A stretch of 37,613 nucleotides of DNA. It comes from Burkholderiales bacterium (GTDB lineage Bacteria > Pseudomonadota > Gammaproteobacteria > Burkholderiales > Burkholderiaceae_C). Below, piece by piece: positions 1 through 9,449 of this stretch. The notes beneath the pieces were generated by a model that did not search any database, was not told where the DNA came from, and saw only the letters and a program-made list of their open reading frames with translations. The position numbers and the translations under genes were made by a program. How positions within the stretch are numbered: the first letter of the stretch is position 1; the number at the start of each line of letters is the position of its first letter. Location: positions 1-37,613 of the forward strand of contig JAGWTJ010000004.1 in NCBI GenBank assembly GCA_028869005.1. The letters are read 5' to 3'.

Positions 1-977
1 TCGCTCCAGGGCGCGTCGAGCCGCGCACGCAGCTCGGCCATCGAACGCAGCCGTGCGTCGGGGCGCAGCGCCAGCGCGGCGTCGACGGCCGCCAGCAGCG
101 GCGCCGAGTAGCGCCCCGCCGCGGCACGCGCCGCCGGCACCATCTCGTCTTTCACCACGCGCGCGATCGACGACGGCGGCGGCGCGCCCGTGATGGCGGT
201 GTAGAGCACCGCGCCGAGCGCGTAGACGTCGGTCCAGGGTCCCTGGCGCGCCGCGGTCTCGCCGTCGTACTGTTCGGGCGGCGAGTAGCCGCTCTTGAGC
301 AGCACCGTCAACTGCTGCGTGGCCTCGCCGACGACGCGGCGCGCGGAGCCGAAGTCCAGCAGCAGCGGACGCGGCCGCAGTGCGCCGTCGCCGCCGCGCT
401 CCAAGCGCAGCAGGATGTTGTCGGGCGCGATGTCGCGGTGAAAGCAGCGCTGCTCGTGCAGCAGCGCGAGCACGTCGATCAGCTCGAGCGCGATCGCGCG
501 CAGCGCGTGCTCGGGTGGCGGCGCGCCGAGCTCGGCCAGCCAGCGCTTCATCGTGACGCCCTCGGCCAGCGTCATCGCCATGTAGGCGCTGCCGTTGTCG
601 CTCCAGAACTGGTGCACCTTGACCAGCGCCGGATGATCGAAGTGGGCGAGCAGCTTGGCCTCTTCGAGAAAGCTCGCCAGGCCGGCGGCGAAGGCGCGCT
701 CGAAGCGCGGCAGACGCGGCCCGATGCGGCCATCGGGCGCACGCGCCGCGATCGTCGCCGGCATGTACTCCTTGATCGCCACCGAGCGCTGCAGCGCGCT
801 GTCGTAGGCACGGTAGACGATGCCGTGGCCGCCCACGCCCAGGCAGCGCTCGACCGTGAACTGTGCGAGAGGCGTGCCGCGCGGCAACTCGGCGCCCCGG
901 TCGCGTCGCGGCACCAGCAGCGTCCTGGGCTCGTCCGGGCGGGATGGCTGCGGCGAGACGGGCGAGGGCGGGCTCAT
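1..977 (-). CDS. Serine/threonine protein kinase, C-terminus truncated by window edge
   Basis: Minus-strand reading from ATG at 975-977 gives ...ERCLGVGGHGIVYRAYDSALQRSVAIKEYMPA...CFHRDIAPDNILL...LLDFGSARR...GPWTDVYALGAVLYTAITG..., i.e. Gly-rich loop, VAIK lysine, HRD loop and DFG. Confidence 0.88.
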   Translation of the reverse strand, partial: MSPPSPVSPQPSRPDEPRTLLVPRRDRGAELPRGTPLAQFTVERCLGVGGHGIVYRAYDSALQRSVAIKEYMPATIAARAPDGRIGPRLPRFERAFAAGLASFLEEAKLLAHFDHPALVKVHQFWSDNGSAYMAMTLAEGVTMKRWLAELGAPPPEHALRAIALELIDVLALLHEQRCFHRDIAPDNILLRLERGGDGALRPRPLLLDFGSARRVVGEATQQLTVLLKSGYSPPEQYDGETAARQGPWTDVYALGAVLYTAITGAPPPSSIARVVKDEMVPAARAAAGRYSAPLLAAVDAALALRPDARLRSMAELRARLDAPWS

Positions 978-1024
978 CGCGCGCAGTATCGGTCCGAAAC
1001 GCGCGTGTGCGGCCGGCGCGGCGC

Positions 1025-2077
1025 CTAGCCCGCATCCCCGGGACGCACTCGAGCGCCGCGTTGCGCCAGTGCGGTCGCGGCGCCCGCCAGCGCCGCCAGC
1101 GTGTCGACGACGACGGCGGTCGGAACGGCACGCAGATAGGCCTCGAAACGGCCCTTGGCCTCGAAGCGCGCACGAAACGGCGAACGGTCGAACAACGCGC
1201 CCAGCCGCGGCACGATGCCGCCGCCCACGTAGACCCCGCCGCGCGCGCCGAACACGAGCGCCACGTCGCCGGCGAAGCCGCCGAGCAGCGCGCAGAACGT
1301 CTCGATGGTGCGGGCGGCCAGCGCGTCGTCGCCGGACACGGCCGCCGCGACGATCTGCTCGGCGCTGGCCGGCGCTGCCGCGACGCCCACGACGCTGGCC
1401 ACGGCGCGCTGCAGCAGGGGCAGGCCGAGGCCCGACAGCAGCCGTTCGGCCGAGACGTGGCGCTGTTCGCGCCGCGCCGCAGCGATGACCGCGCTTTCGA
1501 AGTCGTCGCCCGCGGCCAGCGTCACGTGCCCGCCCTCGCCCGGCACGGCGACCCAGCGCCCGTCGGCGTGGACCAGCCCGGCCACGCCGAGGCCGGTGCC
1601 GGGCCCGAGCACGGCGCGCGCGGCAACGTCGGCCCGCTGCGCCGGCGTACCGGTGCGGGCTGCGTGCGCCAGCGCCACCGCACCGACCACGCGCAGCTGC
1701 GCCCCTTGCAGAGCGGGCAGCGAGAGTGCGAGCGCCTCGAAGTCGTTGAGCACCGCCAGATGGTCGAGCGCGAGCGCGCGCTCGGCGGCGCCGCGCGAGA
1801 AGCTCCAGGCGCTGTTGGTGAACGCGATGCGGTCGCCCTCGATCGGCGTGGCGACCGCGAAGGCCGCGGCCCGTGGCGGCCGGTAGTCGCTGCCCAGCTC
1901 TGCGGCCAGCGCCTCGAGATAGGCCTGCGCCGCATCGATCGGATCGGCATGCTCGGCGGTGTGCAGGGTGCGCACCTGCGCCACCGGCGCCCCGCGCGCC
2001 GCGACCCAGCCGAAGCGTGCGTTGGTGCCGCCGATGTCGGCGACCAGCCACGGCGGTGCCGGCGCGGCTGCGCTCAT
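1025..2077 (-). CDS. glk: Glucokinase (ROK-independent Glk family)
   Basis: MSAAAPAPPWLVADIGGTNARFGWVA...LNDFEALALSLPAL...GPGTGLGVAGLV...VPGEGGHVTLA; start at 2075-2077 inside the longer ORF 1025..2755. Confidence 0.92.
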   Translation of the reverse strand: MSAAAPAPPWLVADIGGTNARFGWVAARGAPVAQVRTLHTAEHADPIDAAQAYLEALAAELGSDYRPPRAAAFAVATPIEGDRIAFTNSAWSFSRGAAERALALDHLAVLNDFEALALSLPALQGAQLRVVGAVALAHAARTGTPAQRADVAARAVLGPGTGLGVAGLVHADGRWVAVPGEGGHVTLAAGDDFESAVIAAARREQRHVSAERLLSGLGLPLLQRAVASVVGVAAAPASAEQIVAAAVSGDDALAARTIETFCALLGGFAGDVALVFGARGGVYVGGGIVPRLGALFDRSPFRARFEAKGRFEAYLRAVPTAVVVDTLAALAGAATALAQRGARVRPGDAG

Positions 2078-2270
2078 ATGGCCCCCTTGGGCCTGCGGCC
2101 CGTCCCCCCGAGGGGGAGCGAGCGCCTTCGGAGCTGCCGGGCGGCGCTCATCGGCACACGCGCCGCAGCCGCAGCCCTGAATCGCTCCGGCGCAGCGCTG
2201 GAAGTTTGCCATCCACGCGGGCAAGCCTACACCGAGGCGGCGCGCACCCCCTGTCATATGATGGGCAACC

Positions 2271-2819
2271 ATGGTCGAGCAGCGCATCACGCAGCATTTC
2301 TTCGAGAGCGCGGACCTCGAGTACCAGTCCGCCGAAGTGCTGGCGCGGCCGATCGCCGAGGCCGCCGGCGCACTGCTCGGTGCCATCACCGGCGGCGGCA
2401 AGGTGATGGTGTTCGGCAGCGGCTTCGCGCGGCTGCTCGCGCCGCACATGGCGCAGTTGCTGGTCGGTCGTTTCGAGCGCGAGCGCCCGCCGCTGGCCGC
2501 GGTGGCGCTGGCCGGCGCCGCCGCGCAGGCGGCGCCCCAGGTGCGCGCGCTCGGCCTGCCCGGCGACGTGCTGCTGCTGATGGACAACGGCGAGGGCGAC
2601 AGCGCCGCGCTGATGGCCGCCGCGCGCGGCAAGGACATGACGCTGGTCGTGCTCGCCGGGCGCGGCGCCAACGAACTGCGCGAACTGCTCGCCGAGAGCG
2701 ACGTGCTGATCGCCGTGCCGCACGAGCGCGCGGCGCGCGTGGCCGAGACGCACATGCTGGTGCTGCACTGCCTGTGCGACGCGATCGACTTTCAGTTGAT
2801 GGGAGACATCGAACCGTGA
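2271..2819 (+). CDS. diaA: DiaA-like SIS-domain protein (phosphoheptose isomerase family)
   Basis: MVEQRITQHFFESADLEYQSAEVLARPI...KVMVFGSGF...MTLVVLAGRGANELRELL...HMLVLHCLCDAID; followed directly by a BON lipoprotein as in the E. coli diaA-dolP order. Confidence 0.75.
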   Translation: MVEQRITQHFFESADLEYQSAEVLARPIAEAAGALLGAITGGGKVMVFGSGFARLLAPHMAQLLVGRFERERPPLAAVALAGAAAQAAPQVRALGLPGDVLLLMDNGEGDSAALMAAARGKDMTLVVLAGRGANELRELLAESDVLIAVPHERAARVAETHMLVLHCLCDAIDFQLMGDIEP

Positions 2820-3481
2820 ATCGACACCTGTCCCAAGCGATGCGGCGCACGCTGCGCCCGCGCAGTGCGGCGCTGCTGCTGGCGTCGGTCTTTCTTCTGT
2901 CGGGCTGCGAGGTGCTGCTGCTGGGCGGTGCGGTCATGGGCACCGGGTTGGTGGCCACCGACCGTCGCACCGCGGGCACGCAGCTGGAGGACGAGACGAT
3001 CGGGGTCAAGGCCGAGAGCCGCGCGCGCGGCCTGGCCACGCTCGGCCACATCGACGTGACGAGCTACAACCGGGTCGCGCTCATCACCGGCGAAGTCCCG
3101 ACCGAGGCCGACAAGGCGAGCGTCGAGCGCGCGGTGGCCGGCGTCGAGAACGTGCGCAGCGTCGACAACGAGCTCGCCGTCGGCGCCAACGCCTCGCTCG
3201 GCCAGCGTTCGTCGGACTCGCTGCTGACGGCCAAGGTCAAGGCGAGCCTGGTCGATGCCAAGGATCTGCAGGCCAATGCCTTCAAGGTCGTCAGCGCGCG
3301 CGGCAACGTCTACCTGATGGGGATGGTCACCGAACGCGAGGCCAACCGCGCCGCCGAAGTGGCGCGCGGCGTGGCCGGCGTGAGGAAGGTGGTGAAGGTG
3401 TTCGACATCCTGACCGAGGACGAACTGGCGCGCCTCGGCCAGACGCCGGCGCCCGCGCTCGCCGCCAGCGCGCCGCAGTGA
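2816..3481 (+). CDS. dolP: BON-domain outer-membrane lipoprotein, DolP/YraP-like
   Basis: GTG start overlapping the diaA stop (GTGA); lipobox-like LLLASVFLLSGC, ATDRRTAGTQLEDETIGVKAES, two BON-like segments (VALITGEVPTEADKASVERAVAGVENVRSVDNEL; VYLMGMVTEREANRAAEVARGVAGVRKVVKVFD). Confidence 0.85.
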   Translation: MNRHLSQAMRRTLRPRSAALLLASVFLLSGCEVLLLGGAVMGTGLVATDRRTAGTQLEDETIGVKAESRARGLATLGHIDVTSYNRVALITGEVPTEADKASVERAVAGVENVRSVDNELAVGANASLGQRSSDSLLTAKVKASLVDAKDLQANAFKVVSARGNVYLMGMVTEREANRAAEVARGVAGVRKVVKVFDILTEDELARLGQTPAPALAASAPQ

Positions 3482-3550
3482 ACGCACGCCGTGCCGGCAA
3501 CGGCACGGAGCGGCGGGCACGGCCCGGCACGACCGGATGAACTCGGCAAC

Positions 3551-4576
3551 ATGCTCCAGCGCCCGCTCATCGTTCGCCTGTGCAACTGGATCGGCGATGT
3601 CGTGCTCGGCGTGCCTGCGCTCGAGCTGCTCGAGGCGCAGGGTTACATGCCGCTGCTCTACGGCAAGCGCTGGGCAGCGACGTTGCTCAGTGGCTACCCG
3701 TGGACCGTGCACGTGCGCAGCGGCACGCTGCAGCAGCGTGTGCACGAGCTGAAGGCGCTGGCCGCGGCCTGCCGCCTGCGTGACGCGGACTTTGCGCGCC
3801 GCGTCAATGCCCTGGTGATGCCGAACTCGCTGTCCAGTGCGCTCGAGCTGCGGCTGGCGGGGCTGCGCACGGCCGGCTACGCGCGCGATGGCCGCGGTCT
3901 GCTGCTGGCGCAACGCATCGCCCCGCCGCGCCAGCCGCACGAGCTGGAGCGCATGCTGGCGCTCGCCTCGGCGCTGACCGGCGCGCCGGCGCCGGCGCCG
4001 CAGGCGATCGGGTTTCGCGTCGCCGCCGCGGCGCAGACACGCACCGACGTCATCGTGCGCGAGCGCGGCTGGCAGCGCGGCTACCTCTGCCTCGTGCCTT
4101 TCGCCACCGGCATCGTCAACGGTCGCGACAAGCGCTGGCCGGGCTTCGCGGCGCTCGCCGCGCGGCTGGCGAGCGCGGGCCACGTCGTCGTGATCTGCCC
4201 CGGCCCCGGCGCCGAAACGGCGGAGGCCCGCAGCCGCTTCGCGCAGGCCGAGATCGTCGAGGACCTGCCGCTCGACACCTACGCCGCGCTGCTGCGCGGC
4301 AGCCGCCTGGTGGTGGCCAACGACACCGGGCCGGGCCACCTCGCCGCGGCCGTGGGTGCGCCGCTGCTCAGTGTGCTCGGGCCGACGACCGTTGCGCAGC
4401 ATCGTGCCTGGGGCCCGAACGTGCAGTTGCTGCAGGCGGCGTCCGGCTGGCCCGAGGTCGAGCAGGTGCTGGCGGCCGCCTTGCAACTCCTCGCTTTGCA
4501 GGCGAGCGGGCCGGCGACACCGGCGGCACCGACGCAGGTGCCCGCGGCCATCGCGCCGGCGGCGCACGGCGGTTGA
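3551..4576 (+). CDS. Glycosyltransferase family 9 (heptosyltransferase-like)
   Basis: LQRPLIVRLCNWIGDVVLGVPALELLE...VVANDTGPGHLAAAVGAPLLSVLGPT: typical GT9 N-terminus and DTGPGHLAAA motif. Confidence 0.85.
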   Translation: MLQRPLIVRLCNWIGDVVLGVPALELLEAQGYMPLLYGKRWAATLLSGYPWTVHVRSGTLQQRVHELKALAAACRLRDADFARRVNALVMPNSLSSALELRLAGLRTAGYARDGRGLLLAQRIAPPRQPHELERMLALASALTGAPAPAPQAIGFRVAAAAQTRTDVIVRERGWQRGYLCLVPFATGIVNGRDKRWPGFAALAARLASAGHVVVICPGPGAETAEARSRFAQAEIVEDLPLDTYAALLRGSRLVVANDTGPGHLAAAVGAPLLSVLGPTTVAQHRAWGPNVQLLQAASGWPEVEQVLAAALQLLALQASGPATPAAPTQVPAAIAPAAHGG

Positions 4577-5691
4577 CGCCGGCCGTGGCCGAGACCCTGC
4601 ACCTGATCGAGCCGACGCTGGCCGATGCGGCCGGGCACGGTCATGCCCTGGTGCTGGCGCTGGCGCAGGCGGCAGCGCCGGACTGCGAGGTGCAGGTCTG
4701 GGCCGCCCGGGAGTTCCGCTCCGCGTGGACCGGCCCGGGCCGGTTGCACGCGCATTTCAGCCGGGGCTGGCGCCGCCCGCAGGCCTTCGCGCTGTACCGC
4801 AGGCTGTTGCGCGAGCCCGGCCGCCTGCTGATCACCACCGCCGGCACCACCGACCTGCTGCTGGCGGCGTGGGCGGCACCGGGCCGGCTCGGGCCGGGCA
4901 AGTGCCACGCCTTCGTGCACTGGCTCAATGCGCGCGAGTCCAAGCGCCGGCTGCTGACGCGCCTGGCGCGCAGGCAGCCGCATCTGCAGATCCTCGCGCC
5001 CACCGACAGCGTGGCGCGCTTCTTTCGCGACTGCGGCTTCGACGCCGTCGCGGTGCCCTATCCGCTCGCGGCCGATGCGCGCCCGGCGGCGTCGCAGGCG
5101 GGCACCTTCGACCACCTGCTGGTGGCCGGCGGCGCCAGGCTCGACAAGGGCTTCGACTGCATTGTGGAACTGGCGGAGCTCATGGCGCAGCGCGGGCTTG
5201 ACTGGCCGCTCACGATCCAGGTCTCGCGCGAAGAGCGCCATCGCGACGACGCCGCGCTGACGCAATGGATAGCGCGCCTGCGTGCCTGCAAGCTGCCGCG
5301 CCTGACGCTGCGCGAGGACACCCCGAGCCCGGCCGACTACCGGCGCTTGTTCGACGGCGCCGTGGTGCTGCAGCCGTATCGGCCGGGTACGTTCGCCGAT
5401 CGCGTGAGCGGCGTGACGCTGGACGCGCTGGCCGCCGGCGCACCGGTGATCGCCACCGATCACACCTGGATGGCACGCCTGGTGCAGCGCTTCGATGCCG
5501 GCGTCGTGCTGCAAGAACGCACGCCGCAGGCGCTCATCGCCGCCATCGAGCGCGTCCTGGCCGACCACGCCGCGTACGCGCAGCGCGCGCTGCAGGCGGC
5601 CGCGCAGGTGCGTGCCGAGCACTCCGCGCGGCCGCTGATCGATCAGGTGCTGGGCCGCGCCAAGCACGCCGACACGGCGGGGCCGACATGA
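4573..5691 (+). CDS. Glycosyltransferase, GT4/GT-B type
   Basis: ORF with TTG start overlapping the previous stop; ...LLVAGGARLDKGFDCIVELAELM...VLQPYRPGTFADRVSGVTLDALAAGAPVIATDHTWMARLV resembles the GT4 C-terminal donor-binding region. Confidence 0.7.
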   Translation: MTPAVAETLHLIEPTLADAAGHGHALVLALAQAAAPDCEVQVWAAREFRSAWTGPGRLHAHFSRGWRRPQAFALYRRLLREPGRLLITTAGTTDLLLAAWAAPGRLGPGKCHAFVHWLNARESKRRLLTRLARRQPHLQILAPTDSVARFFRDCGFDAVAVPYPLAADARPAASQAGTFDHLLVAGGARLDKGFDCIVELAELMAQRGLDWPLTIQVSREERHRDDAALTQWIARLRACKLPRLTLREDTPSPADYRRLFDGAVVLQPYRPGTFADRVSGVTLDALAAGAPVIATDHTWMARLVQRFDAGVVLQERTPQALIAAIERVLADHAAYAQRALQAAAQVRAEHSARPLIDQVLGRAKHADTAGPT

Positions 5692-6551
5692 ACGGCGCGC
5701 CCGCCGTGAACGACGCGCTCACCGCGCCCCCCGTGCCGGCTACGTCGCGCCTGTCGGTGATCGTCATCACGCGCGACGAGGAGTCGCGTCTGCGTGCCTG
5801 CCTCGAATCGGTGGCCTTCGCCGACGAATGCGTCGTCGTCGATGGCGGCAGCCGTGACGGCACGGTGGCACTGGCGCAGCAGTTGGGTGCGCGCGTCATC
5901 GTCACGCCCGACTGGCCGGGCTTCGGCCGCCAGAAGCAGCGCGCGCTCGATGCGGCACGCGGCACCTGGGTGCTGAGCATCGACGCCGACGAGTGGGTCG
6001 ACGAGGCGCTGGCGCAGGCCATCCGCGGCGTCGTCGAGTCGCCCGAGACCGCGCACGGCGACGCGACAGCGCCGACGGCCTACAACGTCGATCGGCTGTC
6101 TGCGCTGTGCGGGCGCTGGATGGAACACGGCAGCTGGCAGCCCGATCCCTGCCTGCGCCTGTTTCGCCGCGGCAGCGCGCGCTTTTCCGACGATCTCGTT
6201 CACGAGCGGCTGATTTGCGACGGGCTGATCGCCCGTCTGCCCGGGCGACTGCTGCACAACAGCCTGCCTCGGCTCGAGCAGGCGCTGGAGAAGATGAACC
6301 GCTATTCGAGCGGCCGTGCGCAGGATCTGGCGGCGCGCGGGCGGCGCGGCGGCCTGGGCCCGGCGATCGGACATGGGCTGTGGGCGTTCGTGCGCGGCTA
6401 CCTGCTCCGGCGCGGCTTTCTCGACGGGCGCCTGGGCTTCGTGCTCGCGGTGCTCGACGCCGAGGCGGCGTACTACCGCCACCTCAAGGTCTGGCTCGAT
6501 GCCGAGCCGCTGTCGCATCCCCTGCCCGCGCCGCGCCGGCCGCGCGGCTGA
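5688..6551 (+). CDS. Glycosyltransferase family 2 (WaaE/KdtX-like LPS core type)
   Basis: LSVIVITRDEESRLRACLESVAFADECVVVDGGSRDGTVALAQQLGARVIVTPDWPGFGRQKQRALDAARGTWVLSIDADEWV; start overlaps previous stop (ATGA). Confidence 0.85.
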   Translation: MNGAPAVNDALTAPPVPATSRLSVIVITRDEESRLRACLESVAFADECVVVDGGSRDGTVALAQQLGARVIVTPDWPGFGRQKQRALDAARGTWVLSIDADEWVDEALAQAIRGVVESPETAHGDATAPTAYNVDRLSALCGRWMEHGSWQPDPCLRLFRRGSARFSDDLVHERLICDGLIARLPGRLLHNSLPRLEQALEKMNRYSSGRAQDLAARGRRGGLGPAIGHGLWAFVRGYLLRRGFLDGRLGFVLAVLDAEAAYYRHLKVWLDAEPLSHPLPAPRRPRG

Positions 6552-6559
6552 CGACGCCG

Positions 6560-7660
6560 ATGCCGGCCGCGACGCATCCGATGACGCCTGCGCTGGTCTT
6601 TGCCAACCACGGCCTGCGGCACTCCGGCGGCATCGAGCGCTACCTGCTCACGCTCGTCGACGCGCTGCACGAGCGCGCCATCCGTCCCACTGTCGTCGCG
6701 CGGCGCTTCGACCGCGCGCTGCCCGAATACGACTGGGTCGATGCGGTGGCGGTGCGCACCTACGGCTTGCCGGCGGCGCTGCGCGACCGCTGGTTCAGCC
6801 GGCGTCTGGTCGAGCTCAAGCGCCGCCATGGCTGGTACCCGGTGATCGGACTGAACCAGACGCGCGCCTCCGACATCGCGATCTGCGGCAGCACGCATCC
6901 GGGCTGGCTGGCCGTCACGGGACAGCGGCCCGGTTGGCGCGACCGCATGACGAGCGCCCTCGAGCACGACCATTTCAACGGCGCCGCCGTCGTCATCGCG
7001 CACTCGCGCCTGATGGCTGCGCAGCTCGAGCAGCACCACGGCGTGGCGGCGGCGCGCATCGTGGTGCTGCATCCGCCGGTGGACACGCGCCGCTTCCACC
7101 CGGTGAGCGCCGAGCGCCGGCTGGTGCTGCGGCGACGGCTCGGCCTGCCCGAGGACCGCCTGGTGTTCCTGCTCGCCTCCACGGGCCACGCGCGCAAGGG
7201 GCTCGATCTGCTGGTGCGTGCGCTGGGGCACAGCACGGAGCCGGTGCTGCTGGTGGTGGCCGGCCGTCCCGTGGACGCCAGCGCGCCCAATCTGCGCTGG
7301 CTGGGCTATCGCAGCGACATCGAGGACGTCTATCGCGCCGTCGACTGCACGGTGATGGCGTCGCGCTTCGAGCCGTTCGGGCTGGTCGGCGTGGAGAGCG
7401 TGCTGTGCGGCACGCCGCTCATCGGCGCGCGCGGCATGGGCTGCCTGGAGGTGATCGTCGGCGACGCGCTGCTGCCGTTCGACGTGGCCGATGGCGCGAG
7501 CCTGGACGCCGCCATCGCGCAGGCATTGCAGCGCTGGCGCGCGGGCCGGCTGGCGTTGGCCGACCCGCGCGCGTCGCTGCGCTACGACCCGTCGGCGCAG
7601 GCGCATCTGGATGCGCTGCTCGGCTGGGTGGAGCGGCTGCGCAACGCTGCGCTACCATGA
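6560..7660 (+). CDS. Glycosyltransferase family 4
   Basis: MPAATHPMTPALVFANHGLRHSGGIERYLLTLVDALHERAIRPTVVARRFD...LLASTGHARKGLDLLVRAL...VMASRFEPFGLVGVESVLCGTPLIGARGMGCLEVI. Confidence 0.85.
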   Translation: MPAATHPMTPALVFANHGLRHSGGIERYLLTLVDALHERAIRPTVVARRFDRALPEYDWVDAVAVRTYGLPAALRDRWFSRRLVELKRRHGWYPVIGLNQTRASDIAICGSTHPGWLAVTGQRPGWRDRMTSALEHDHFNGAAVVIAHSRLMAAQLEQHHGVAAARIVVLHPPVDTRRFHPVSAERRLVLRRRLGLPEDRLVFLLASTGHARKGLDLLVRALGHSTEPVLLVVAGRPVDASAPNLRWLGYRSDIEDVYRAVDCTVMASRFEPFGLVGVESVLCGTPLIGARGMGCLEVIVGDALLPFDVADGASLDAAIAQALQRWRAGRLALADPRASLRYDPSAQAHLDALLGWVERLRNAALP

Positions 7661-7709
7661 CCGGCACCCCTCGTTGCCCCCGGTGCCCAACGGCCCGCAG
7701 CCCGATCGA

Positions 7710-8375
7710 ATGGCTCATCCGCAGCAGGCCGAATTCTTCGGCAGCGTCCGCGACGCCTACCGTCGCTTCTTCCACGGCGCGCGCGTGCTGGAAGTCGGCT
7801 CGCTCGACATCAACGGCTCGCTGCGCTCGCTGTTCGACGACTGCACGTACACCGGCGTCGATCTGCAACCCGGGCCGGGCGTCGACCTGGCCTGCCCCGG
7901 CCACTTGCTCGAGTTCCCGAGCGGCCACTTCGACATCGCGGTCTCGGCAGAGTGCTTCGAGCACAACCCGTTCTGGCGCGAGACGCTGGCCAACATGCTG
8001 CGCATGACGCGCGCCGGCGGACTGGTGCTGCTGAGCTGCGCCACCACCGGGCGCAAGGAGCACGGCACGACGCGCACCAACCCCGACGCCTCGCCGTTCA
8101 CGGTCGCCGCACGCTGGGACTACTACCGCAACCTGCGCGCGCGCGACCTCGAAGGCGGCGCGCACCTGCCCGGCTGGCTGGCGCACTGGCGCTGCTGGAC
8201 CAACCACGTCAGCCGCGACCTGTACTTCGCCGGCCTGCGCCGCGGCGGCGACGCCGCCCTCGACGCGGCGCTGCTGGCCACGCTCGATCGCCGCTACGCG
8301 ATGGCCGCCAGCGGCAAGGCGCTGCGCCGCGGCGTCAAGAGCAAGCTGATCGGCGATCTGCTGTCGCACGGCTGA
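7710..8375 (+). CDS. Class I SAM-dependent methyltransferase
   Basis: ARVLEVGSLDINGSLRSLFDDCTYTGVDLQPGPGVDLACPGHLLEFPSGHFDIAVSAECFEH: SAM-binding motif I (VLEVGSLDING) and downstream motifs. Confidence 0.8.
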   Translation: MAHPQQAEFFGSVRDAYRRFFHGARVLEVGSLDINGSLRSLFDDCTYTGVDLQPGPGVDLACPGHLLEFPSGHFDIAVSAECFEHNPFWRETLANMLRMTRAGGLVLLSCATTGRKEHGTTRTNPDASPFTVAARWDYYRNLRARDLEGGAHLPGWLAHWRCWTNHVSRDLYFAGLRRGGDAALDAALLATLDRRYAMAASGKALRRGVKSKLIGDLLSHG

Positions 8376-8389
8376 GGAGCGCGTCGCCG

Positions 8390-9445
8390 ATGTCGAGCCC
8401 GATCGGCCGGCTGCGGCGCGTCGAGAGTGGCGACGCCGCCGCAGCGGCCGATGCCGACGCGCGGCCCTGGGTCTCGATGCTGCTCATCGCCTACCGCCAG
8501 GCCGGCACCGTCGGCGAGGCGGTGGCCGGCGCGCTCGCGCAGACCTACTCGCCGCTCGAGATCATCGTCTCCGACGACGCGTCGGACGACGCGACCTGGG
8601 ACGCGATCGAGGCCGCGCTGGCCGGCTACAAGGGGCCGCACCGCATCGTGCGCAACCGCAATGCGCGCAACCTCGGCATCGGCGCGCACCTGTCGAAACT
8701 GGCGGCGATAGCGCGCGGCGAGCTGCTGTTCGTCACCGCCGGCGACGACGTCTCGCGCCCCGAACGCTGCGAACGCACGGTGCAGGCCTGGCTCGCACAC
8801 GGCCGTCGCCCCGATCTGATCGCCAGTCCGCTGCTCGATATCGACGCCCGCGGCGAGGCGCGCGGCCTGCTGCGGCCGAGCGACCTCGGCGTCTATCGAA
8901 GCGCGGCCGCATGGATCGCGAAGCCGCCCTACGTGATCGGCGCCGGCCAGGCGTGGACGCGCCGCCTCGTCGAGCGCTTCGGTCCGCTGCCCGAGGGCAC
9001 GGTCGCCGAGGATCTGGTGATGGTGTTCCGCGCCGTCGTCAGCGGCGGGGCGATCACGCTGGCCGAGCCGCTGGTAGCGTACCGGCGCGGCGGCCTGTCG
9101 CGTCGGCGCCGCGCGCTGCACGCGAGAGAGGTGCGGCACAAGCTGCTGGCCAACGCGCGCCACGCGCTGGTCGAGCTGCCCTGCCTGCTGCGCGATGCCG
9201 AGCGCGCCGGCGTGCGCGACCAGGTGGCGCCCACGCTCGAACGGCAGCTCGCGCGCGAGCGCCACGTCGCGGCGCAGTTCGACGCGTCGGCCAGCTTGCC
9301 GGCGCGCTGCGGTCGGCTGCTCGGCGACCGTGCCGTGCCGGCCGCGACACGGTTGCGCGTGTTCGTCTACGCGGCGCTGCCCTGGCTGCTGGCGCCCGGG
9401 TTCGCGCTCAAGCGCCTGGCATTGGGCCGCCGCGAACCGGAGTGA
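8390..9445 (+). CDS. Glycosyltransferase family 2
   Basis: WVSMLLIAYRQAGTVGEAVAGALAQTYSPLEIIVSDDASDDATWDAI...GELLFVTAGDDVSRPERCERTVQAW. Confidence 0.83.
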   Translation: MSSPIGRLRRVESGDAAAAADADARPWVSMLLIAYRQAGTVGEAVAGALAQTYSPLEIIVSDDASDDATWDAIEAALAGYKGPHRIVRNRNARNLGIGAHLSKLAAIARGELLFVTAGDDVSRPERCERTVQAWLAHGRRPDLIASPLLDIDARGEARGLLRPSDLGVYRSAAAWIAKPPYVIGAGQAWTRRLVERFGPLPEGTVAEDLVMVFRAVVSGGAITLAEPLVAYRRGGLSRRRRALHAREVRHKLLANARHALVELPCLLRDAERAGVRDQVAPTLERQLARERHVAAQFDASASLPARCGRLLGDRAVPAATRLRVFVYAALPWLLAPGFALKRLALGRREPE

Positions 9446-9449
9446 GGGG

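Noticed and set aside
863-2815. Long plus-strand ORF (upstream part of 863..3481) antisense to glk
   Set aside because: Arg/Ala-rich translation without domains, typical GC-rich antisense ORF; only the DolP segment from 2816 is convincing.
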